Source: DATBHM01 sp036557505
GTDB taxonomy: Bacteria; Actinomycetota; UBA4738; JACQTL01
Assembly (NCBI GenBank): GCA_036557505.1
Contig: DATBHM010000196.1
Span: 1-6,979, forward strand
DNA length: 6,979 bases
Direction: 5' to 3'
Shown here: positions 1 through 4,470 of the stretch, piece by piece
Layout of the letters: each line of letters begins with the position of its first letter
Position numbering within the stretch: position 1 is the first letter of the stretch
The notes under the pieces: model-generated
Told to the model about the DNA's origin: nothing
Seen by the model: the letters and a program-made list of their open reading frames with translations, nothing else
Database searches by the model: none
Made by a program: the position numbers and the translations under genes

Positions 1-473
1 GCCGCGGTGAACCGCCCCGTCGCGGGGTCGTAGATCTCGGCCGAGTCGAGGGAGTTGCCGTCCGCGTCGAGGCCGCCGGCGACCAGGACCCGGCCGTCCC
101 GTAGCAGCGTCGCGGTGTGGCTCTGGCGCGGCGTGGACATGGATCCGGTGGCGTGGAACCGGCGAGCGCGCGGGTCGAACACCTCTGCCGTCGCGGTGAC
201 CGCCGCGTCTCCGACGCCGAATCCGCCGGCGACCAGGATCCGGCCGTCCAGGAGCCGTGTCGCCGTGTGCGCCGCCCGGGCGACGTGCATGGGCGGGAGC
301 ACGACGATCGAGGACGCCTCCGGGGAGCCGCCGGTGCCGCTCGTCGCCTGCGGCCCGCCGCTCCTCGGGACCGCCGGCGACGCGGCGACGGTCCGCTCCG
401 AGGTCCCGCCGCCGGTGCAGCCGGCCGACACCGAGGCCACCAGCAGCATGATCACCGTTCGAGCGAACCGCAT
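1..473 (-). CDS. Kelch-repeat lipoprotein, N-terminal part (runs off left edge)
   Basis: Translating the minus strand from ATG at 473-471 gives 157 complete residues with no stop before the window edge. Residues 1-19 look like a lipoprotein signal: Arg near the N-terminus, a hydrophobic stretch (VIMLLVASV), then SAGC with Cys19 as likely lipidation site; Ser at the -3 position is not ideal for a lipobox. Residues 20-57 are a Gly/Ser/Thr/Pro-rich linker. From about residue 63 there are two Kelch-type units sharing HTAT-x-L-DGR-(I/V)-LVAGG and AE-(V/I)-(F/Y)-DP, with a 50-residue period; more are expected beyond the edge. Kelch units form beta-propellers, so this is probably an extracytoplasmic surface-attached propeller of unknown ligand. 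A purine-rich AGGGG lies just before the ATG with unusually short spacing. It follows the phosphorylase gene by 49 nt on the same strand, so co-transcription is possible. Function beyond the fold is not assignable. Confidence 0.85.
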   Translation of the reverse strand, partial: MRFARTVIMLLVASVSAGCTGGGTSERTVAASPAVPRSGGPQATSGTGGSPEASSIVVLPPMHVARAAHTATRLLDGRILVAGGFGVGDAAVTATAEVFDPRARRFHATGSMSTPRQSHTATLLRDGRVLVAGGLDADGNSLDSAEIYDPATGRFTA

Positions 474-522
474 CGCCCCTGCTACACGCCGAGGCCCCCT
501 GGCGTTCCACGGGACGATCGGA

Positions 523-2250
523 TCAGGTCTCCCGGGGCCCGGCGAGCCATGCGACCTCGTACGGCTGGAGTCGGAGCGATTCCCCGCCAGCTGCCCTCCG
601 GCCGGTCAGGAGTTCGGTCCCGTCGCCGGGGGCGGTCACCGCTCGCTCACCGGACGTGAGGTTCGCCATGCACCAGACGCGGCCCGTGGAGCCCGAGCCG
701 CGTTCGACGGCGAGGACGCCGGGCGGCGCCTCCAGCACCCGCTGCGGGGCATCCGGCCGGAAGGCCGGATGGGATCTCCGGGCCCGCAGCATCCCGGCGA
801 CGCCGTCGAACACCCGACGGGACCGCGAGGCCGGGTCGGCCAGCTCGGCATCCAGCGTCGCGAGGTCGAGCTTCCGTCGGTTGATGCGCCGCGGGATCCC
901 GGAGGCGTCCGCGGCATCCCGGTCGTTCGGTGTTCCGAACAGGCTGTGCGCGTACAGGCCCGGGATGCCGGCCAGCGCCAGCAGGATCGAGTTCGCCGCC
1001 AGGTGGCGGTCGATCCGCAGCGGCTCCGGTTCGTCGCCGTTCGGATCGGACAGCGCGTCGAACCACGTCGAGTTCAGCTCGTAGGGCCGCGGCCCGAGGG
1101 GCGTGTCGCGCATGCTCGCCAGCCCGCCGTGACGGAGCACGGCATCCACCATGTCCGCGATCTCCGACTCGGGCAGCACACCCTGCGCGGGCATCAGCCC
1201 GATCCCGTCGTGCGACGCGAGCATGTCGAGGAACGCACACCCGGCGGGCGGAGGTTCGAACGCGTCGACCCACGGCGCCAGGCGCTCTGTCGTCCCGAAC
1301 AGCATCGCGTGCAGCACGAGCGGCGGGAGCGAGAACTGGTACACGATGTGCGCCTCCGGCCGGCCGTCGCCGAAGTAGGCCACGTTGTCGGGCTGCCGGA
1401 CGTTCGTCTCGGTGAGGATCGCGGTGTGCGGCGACACGGCGTCGACCGCGGCGCGCAGCGCCCGGACCAGGCGGTGGGCGTCCGGGAGGTTGAGGCACGA
1501 GGTTCCGGATTCCTTCCATGCATAGCCCACCGCGTCGAGCCGGAGCAGCCCGGCGCCCCGGTCCACATACCCGAACACCACGTCCAGCAGCCGGGCCAGC
1601 ACGCGCGGGTTGCGGTAGTTGAGATCGACCTGGTCCGGGGAGAACGTCGTCCAGAGCCGCCGCTCACCGCCCGGCGCGGAGAACGGCGTGACGAGCGGCG
1701 TCGCCCGGGGGCGGACGACGGCGGACAGGTCGGTCCCCGGTTCGACCTCGATGAAGTGGGCGGCGAACTCCGGATCGCCGTCGAGGTACCGGGCCAGCCA
1801 GGCGTGTTCGGACGAGACGTGGTTCAACACGACGTCGAGCACGACCTCGAAGTCTCCAGCGATCGCCGACACGTCGTCCCAGGTCCCCAGCGCCGGGTCC
1901 ACGCTGGAGTGGTCGGTGACCGCGTAGCCGTCGTCCGACGACCACGGGGCGATCGGCAGGAGATGGACCGCGCTCACCAGGCCGCTCAGCCGTTCGCGCA
2001 GGAAGCCCCGCAAGGTTCGCAGGGGGGCCACGCCGGGCGCTCGGACCTGGTCGGGGTAGGTGATGAGCACCGCGTCGCGTTCGGTCCACTCGCGCGCCGA
2101 CCCCGGAGCGGTCTCCGCGCCGGCTCGCCGGACGCTCGCCACGATCCCTTCGACCGCGGGGCGTTCACGTGATCCGTAGAGGTCGAGGAGCTCGCCCCGG
2201 AGGCGGTCGAGCGGCCCTGCCGGGGCCTCTGTGGGCCTCGAGGCGCTCAC
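523..2250 (-). CDS. GH13 subfamily 18 sugar phosphorylase (sucrose/glucosylglycerate phosphorylase-like)
   Basis: The product has 575 residues from a GTG at 2250-2248. It is a retaining alpha-glucoside phosphorylase, expected to split a glucoside with phosphate into glucose 1-phosphate in the cytoplasm. Motifs in order: LITYPDQV (about 62-69), HLLPIAPWSSDDGYAVTD (96-113), DVVLNH (139-144), RPRATPLVTPF (180-190), WTTFSPDQVDLNYRNP, RLDAVGYAWKE with nucleophile Asp239, LTETNV with acid/base Glu281, ASHDGIGL with Asp348, then a C-terminal RRINRRKLDL block. All three catalytic acids are present. Length and the RPR-PLVTPF segment resemble glucosylglycerate phosphorylases (about 560 residues) more than the roughly 490-500-residue classical sucrose phosphorylases, but the substrate is inferred. 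The frame extends to an ATG at 2370, which would overlap the divergent sigma gene; the GTG leaves about 20 residues before the conserved LYG block, as I expect for the family. No clear ribosome binding site precedes the GTG, and TTG at 2304 is an alternative. No sugar transporter or regulator is adjacent. Confidence 0.9.
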   Translation of the reverse strand: MSASRPTEAPAGPLDRLRGELLDLYGSRERPAVEGIVASVRRAGAETAPGSAREWTERDAVLITYPDQVRAPGVAPLRTLRGFLRERLSGLVSAVHLLPIAPWSSDDGYAVTDHSSVDPALGTWDDVSAIAGDFEVVLDVVLNHVSSEHAWLARYLDGDPEFAAHFIEVEPGTDLSAVVRPRATPLVTPFSAPGGERRLWTTFSPDQVDLNYRNPRVLARLLDVVFGYVDRGAGLLRLDAVGYAWKESGTSCLNLPDAHRLVRALRAAVDAVSPHTAILTETNVRQPDNVAYFGDGRPEAHIVYQFSLPPLVLHAMLFGTTERLAPWVDAFEPPPAGCAFLDMLASHDGIGLMPAQGVLPESEIADMVDAVLRHGGLASMRDTPLGPRPYELNSTWFDALSDPNGDEPEPLRIDRHLAANSILLALAGIPGLYAHSLFGTPNDRDAADASGIPRRINRRKLDLATLDAELADPASRSRRVFDGVAGMLRARRSHPAFRPDAPQRVLEAPPGVLAVERGSGSTGRVWCMANLTSGERAVTAPGDGTELLTGRRAAGGESLRLQPYEVAWLAGPRET

Positions 2251-2354
2251 GTCGAACGTGGGCGGACCGCACGGGGGCCGTCGGCCAAGTCGGACATCGA
2301 GCAATGATGCTATCCCCGTGTAAGCACCGGACGGGGCTGGAGCGTTCTTGGGCC

Positions 2355-2921
2355 ATGGACGAAACGGCAACGCGAACCGTCGACCCGCAGGTGGTGCCGG
2401 TCCCCGACGCGGCGCCGGCCGGTGTGCCCTCGCAGTTCGAGGCGTTCTTCCGATCGCACCACGCGGGGGTGTTCGCCTGCTTCGTGCTGCTCGCCCGGGA
2501 CGCCGCCGAGGCGGAGGAGGTCGCCCAGGAAGCCTTCCTCCGCGTCTGGCAGCGTTGGGATCGGGTCGCCGCCATGGAGCGGCCCGACGGCTACCTGTAC
2601 CGCACGGCCATGAACGTCTGGCGGAGCCGGCGCCGTCGCGCGGGGGTGGCCCTCCGACGCCTCGGCCGGCGGGTTCGCCCGGTCGAGGGCGCGACCGAGG
2701 GCGGGGTTCCGGCGGTGGAGGACCGCGACGCGGTGGTCCGCGCGCTCGCGAACCTGTCGGAACGCCAGCGGGCAGCGTTCGTCCTGACCGAAGGGCTCGA
2801 CCTGACCTCCGAGGAGGCCGGGGCGGCCATGGGGGTCGCGGCGTCGACGATCCGGGTGCTGGTCGCCCGGGCCCGCGATGCGTTGCGGCACGAAGCCGAC
2901 ACGGGAGCGAACGATGGGTGA
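2355..2921 (+). CDS. ECF-type RNA polymerase sigma factor (sigma-70 family)
   Basis: This 188-residue protein has the two-domain layout of extracytoplasmic-function sigma factors, which direct RNA polymerase to a small regulon. Sigma region 2 spans about residues 28-95 (FEAFFRSHHAGVFACF, EAEEVAQEAFLRVWQRW, GYLYRTAMNVWRSRRRR). A basic Arg-rich linker follows, and region 4 spans about 124-178 (LANLSERQRAAFVL, then a helix-turn-helix at about 149-174 ending STIRVLVARARDALR). Length is typical. ATG 2355 is chosen because it leaves a short leader before region 2; the frame is open back to 2169, with in-frame ATGs at 2304 and 2307, and only a weak GGAG lies upstream at 2339-2342. The stop overlaps the next gene by 8 nt, implying translational coupling with its membrane partner. 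The stimulus and target promoters are unknown. A canonical ECF autoregulatory promoter was not found upstream. Confidence 0.93.
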   Translation: MDETATRTVDPQVVPVPDAAPAGVPSQFEAFFRSHHAGVFACFVLLARDAAEAEEVAQEAFLRVWQRWDRVAAMERPDGYLYRTAMNVWRSRRRRAGVALRRLGRRVRPVEGATEGGVPAVEDRDAVVRALANLSERQRAAFVLTEGLDLTSEEAGAAMGVAASTIRVLVARARDALRHEADTGANDG

Positions 2922-3903
2922 GCTACGGGAACAGATGCGACGCGGCAGGCAGCGGGCTCCTCATACGGAGGACGCGATGACGCGGCTGGTGGCCCGGCGG
3001 CAGCGGCGGGCCCGCAACGGGCGGCTGCTCTCCGCGGCGGTCGCGTTGGGGATGACCGGGGCGTTGGTCGCCGGCGGGTTCGCGGTGCTCGGCCACCGGG
3101 GGAACGGCTCGCTGGGCCCGGCCACGGGGACGTCCGGCGCGACCGGCCCGGCGACGTCCGCCCCGGGGTCGTCTCAGAACCTCGTCGCCGGGCCGGGGCA
3201 GTTCTACTACTGGAAGTTCGCCGTGGTGGACGGCTCGACGACCGCGCACCTGACCTACTGGTGGTCGCCGGACGGCACCGGTCGGATGGTCACCTCGGAA
3301 ACCGGGGACGGGTATGGCGTGCTCCCGAGCGGGCCGATGCGGATCGGGAAGTACCCCACCGGCGACGATCTGTCCGACCTGTCGACGGACCCTGCGACGC
3401 TGCTCGGACAACTCCAGGATCGCAGCGCGCCCGGTGGCAAGTCGCCAAGGCCCGTCGAGACGCCTGGCCCGGATCCAGCCGCGGGCGTCGTGATCTCGGC
3501 CATCCAGGACCTGCTGAGCCAGACGGCCCCACACTCGTCGCCGTCGCTCCGCGTCGCGATGTACGAGGTGTTGAAGGGCATCCCGGGTGTGCAGGACCTC
3601 GGCGCACAGGGCGATCCCACCGGCCGGGCCGCGACGGCCCTGCGAGTGACGGTCGGCGGCTCGGTGCTGACGTTCTGGTTCGACCCGGATTCCCACCTGT
3701 TCCTCGCCGAGGACGAGGCGACCTCGCAGGATGCGACACCGATGCCAACCGGGGGCACCTCCTCGGGCGCGACGACGGCGCCGAGTGGGGACCCCTCCCA
3801 TTACTACGTGATCGTCGAGTCGGGCGGGATCGTGGACTCGGACTCCGCCGTGCCGACCGCGGACCAGGAGAACATCCCCGAAGCGGGAGCGCTCCCGACG
3901 TAG
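2914..3903 (+). CDS. Single-pass membrane protein paired with ECF sigma factor (CU044_5270-like), possible anti-sigma regulator
   Basis: The start is ATG 2914, preceded by GGGAG at 2903-2907 (6-nt spacing) and overlapping the sigma gene's stop; the frame is open back to 2878, but the ribosome binding site and overlap favour 2914. The product has 329 residues. Residues 1-37 are a basic, presumably cytoplasmic tail. Residues 38-60 form one hydrophobic membrane segment (LLSAAVALGMTGALVAGGFAVLG). Residues 61-90 are a Gly/Ser/Thr/Pro linker, and the rest is extracytoplasmic. The segment around residues 147-248 (KYPTGDDLSDLSTDPATLL, then SLRVAMYEVLKGIPGVQDLG and DPTGRAATALRV) resembles the actinobacterial CU044_5270 family, usually encoded beside ECF sigma genes. 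The C-terminal region (about 269-293) is Ser/Thr/Gly/Pro-rich, probably disordered. There is no Cys-containing HxxxCxxC zinc anti-sigma motif, so an anti-sigma or sensor role rests on gene pairing and topology alone. Confidence 0.88.
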   Translation: MGELREQMRRGRQRAPHTEDAMTRLVARRQRRARNGRLLSAAVALGMTGALVAGGFAVLGHRGNGSLGPATGTSGATGPATSAPGSSQNLVAGPGQFYYWKFAVVDGSTTAHLTYWWSPDGTGRMVTSETGDGYGVLPSGPMRIGKYPTGDDLSDLSTDPATLLGQLQDRSAPGGKSPRPVETPGPDPAAGVVISAIQDLLSQTAPHSSPSLRVAMYEVLKGIPGVQDLGAQGDPTGRAATALRVTVGGSVLTFWFDPDSHLFLAEDEATSQDATPMPTGGTSSGATTAPSGDPSHYYVIVESGGIVDSDSAVPTADQENIPEAGALPT

Positions 3904-3923
3904 CCGGGGCAGACGCCGGGTGG

Positions 3924-3967
3924 GGCCGGGCGGCGGTGCGGACCGCCCGGCCTCTTTCGTTTCCGTT
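3924..3967 (+). terminator. Rho-independent terminator after the sigma/membrane-protein pair
   Basis: A perfect 10-bp G/C stem is formed by GGCCGGGCGG (3924-3933) and CCGCCCGGCC (3943-3952) with a 9-nt loop, followed by the T-rich stretch TCTTTCGTTTCCGTT (3953-3967). It begins 20 nt after the stop of the membrane-protein gene and separates that pair from the small zinc-protein gene. Confidence 0.88.
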
Positions 3968-4035
3968 CAACCTCGATTGAGGGCCGTTTTGTCCGGGCAT
4001 GAGTGTCCAGAACGCGCGAGCGGACCTCGGCGCTC

Positions 4036-4041
4036 GGGAGG
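4036..4041 (+). promoter_or_regulatory. Ribosome binding site of the small zinc-knuckle gene
   Basis: GGGAGG lies 6 nt before ATG 4048. It decides the start over the in-frame upstream ATG at 4003, which has no comparable site. Confidence 0.8.
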
Positions 4042-4047
4042 TGTGGC

Positions 4048-4275
4048 ATGGACGAGACCTTCGGAGACGGCAAGCCGATCCGGGCGAGCATCCCCACGGC
4101 GCCAGGGAGGGGAAGGGCACGGAGTGCCGGCGGGCGTGTGTGCGAGCACGAGGGGTGCGGGACCCTGCTTTCGACGTACAACGCCTCGCCGACCTGCTGG
4201 GCCCATCAGGCCCACGTTCCCGTCAAGGGGGAACGCCTCGTGCGCCGGGGTCACATGGCGCTCCCGGCCGCCTGA
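4048..4275 (+). CDS. Small putative zinc-knuckle protein (CX4CX12CX2H), 75 aa
   Basis: The product is a 75-residue soluble protein with no signal peptide or membrane segment. Residues 1-30 are Gly/Arg/Pro-rich and probably flexible. Residues 31-54 hold the only recognisable element, VCEHEGCGTLLS followed by TYNASPTCWAHQ: Cys32, Cys37, Cys50 and His53 are spaced as CX4CX12CX2H, suitable for one zinc ion. The LSxYN core between the pairs resembles short zinc-ribbon segments I recall from actinobacterial hypothetical and helix-turn-helix proteins, but here no DNA-binding domain follows; the C-terminus is a short basic tail. It stands alone, after the terminator at 3924-3967 and 195 nt before the formate dehydrogenase gene on the same strand, so a link to either neighbour is not shown. 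A strong ribosome binding site and the organised Cys/His pattern support a real gene. Its molecular role is unknown. Confidence 0.72.
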   Translation: MDETFGDGKPIRASIPTAPGRGRARSAGGRVCEHEGCGTLLSTYNASPTCWAHQAHVPVKGERLVRRGHMALPAA

Positions 4276-4346
4276 GGAGGAGCGGTCCGTAGCGGGAGCT
4301 GCGGAATTGGTCCGCGACGAAGCGACGTTCTGAGCGAAACGGACGA

Positions 4347-4375
4347 GGCCGGTGGGAGTGAGCTTTCCACCGGCC
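4347..4375 (+). terminator. Long hairpin between the zinc-knuckle gene and formate dehydrogenase; terminator-like without a T tract
   Basis: GGCCGGTGG (4347-4355) pairs perfectly with CCACCGGCC (4367-4375). The stem can extend inward by G-T, A-T and G-T pairs to a 5-nt loop (4359-4363). It lies 71 nt after the zinc-protein stop. No T run follows (GCTCCCGCG), so it could be a non-canonical terminator, an mRNA-stabilising structure or a leader element for the formate dehydrogenase gene. A smaller hairpin (GCGGA/TCCGC, 4301-4315) precedes it. Confidence 0.45.
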
Positions 4376-4381
4376 GCTCCC

Positions 4382-4398
4382 GCGTCACGCGTCACGTG
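4382..4398. repeat. Tandem heptamer GCGTCAC x2 running into CACGTG, candidate operator
   Basis: GCGTCAC occurs twice in immediate succession (4382-4388 and 4389-4395), and the second copy runs into the palindrome CACGTG (4393-4398). The palindrome ACGCGT spans the junction (4387-4392). It lies 73-89 nt before the formate dehydrogenase start, where a regulator could bind. No bound factor can be named, and chance is possible in DNA this GC-rich. Confidence 0.35.
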
Positions 4399-4456
4399 TT
4401 TGGGCCAAGGTCGATCGCGGCACGATTCATCTGAGACAGAACTGACCGGGAACGTG

Positions 4457-4462
4457 AGGAGG
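4457..4462 (+). promoter_or_regulatory. Ribosome binding site of the formate dehydrogenase gene
   Basis: A consensus AGGAGG lies 8 nt before ATG 4471. It fixes the start and thereby shows that the protein lacks an N-terminal Tat signal. Confidence 0.9.
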
Positions 4463-4470
4463 CGCGTGGA

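Noticed and set aside
74..249. Near-identical 26-bp DNA copies 150 nt apart (74-99 and 224-249)
   Set aside because: They encode the same DGR-LVAGG segment of successive 50-residue Kelch units, so they are explained by protein repeats rather than a mobile or regulatory element.
55..2172. 705-residue open frame on the plus strand
   Set aside because: It lies opposite the Kelch and phosphorylase genes, is Arg/Pro/Gly-rich with no recognisable domain, and is an antisense artefact of high GC; the minus-strand products have clear family motifs.
2254..2282. ECF autoregulatory promoter (GAAC at 2254-2257 with CGTC at 2279-2282)
   Set aside because: The spacing between boxes is 21 nt, versus about 16-17 nt for ECF promoters, and the flanking bases do not match.
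3920..4333. 137-residue plus-strand frame overlapping the zinc-knuckle gene
   Set aside because: It starts inside the terminator, is Arg/Gly/Pro-rich without motifs, and competes with a frame that has a strong ribosome binding site and an ordered Cys/His motif.
4400..4430. Sigma-70 promoter for formate dehydrogenase (TTGGGC with GATTCAT)
   Set aside because: The -10 candidate matches TATAAT poorly and the spacing is 18-19 nt; too weak to annotate.
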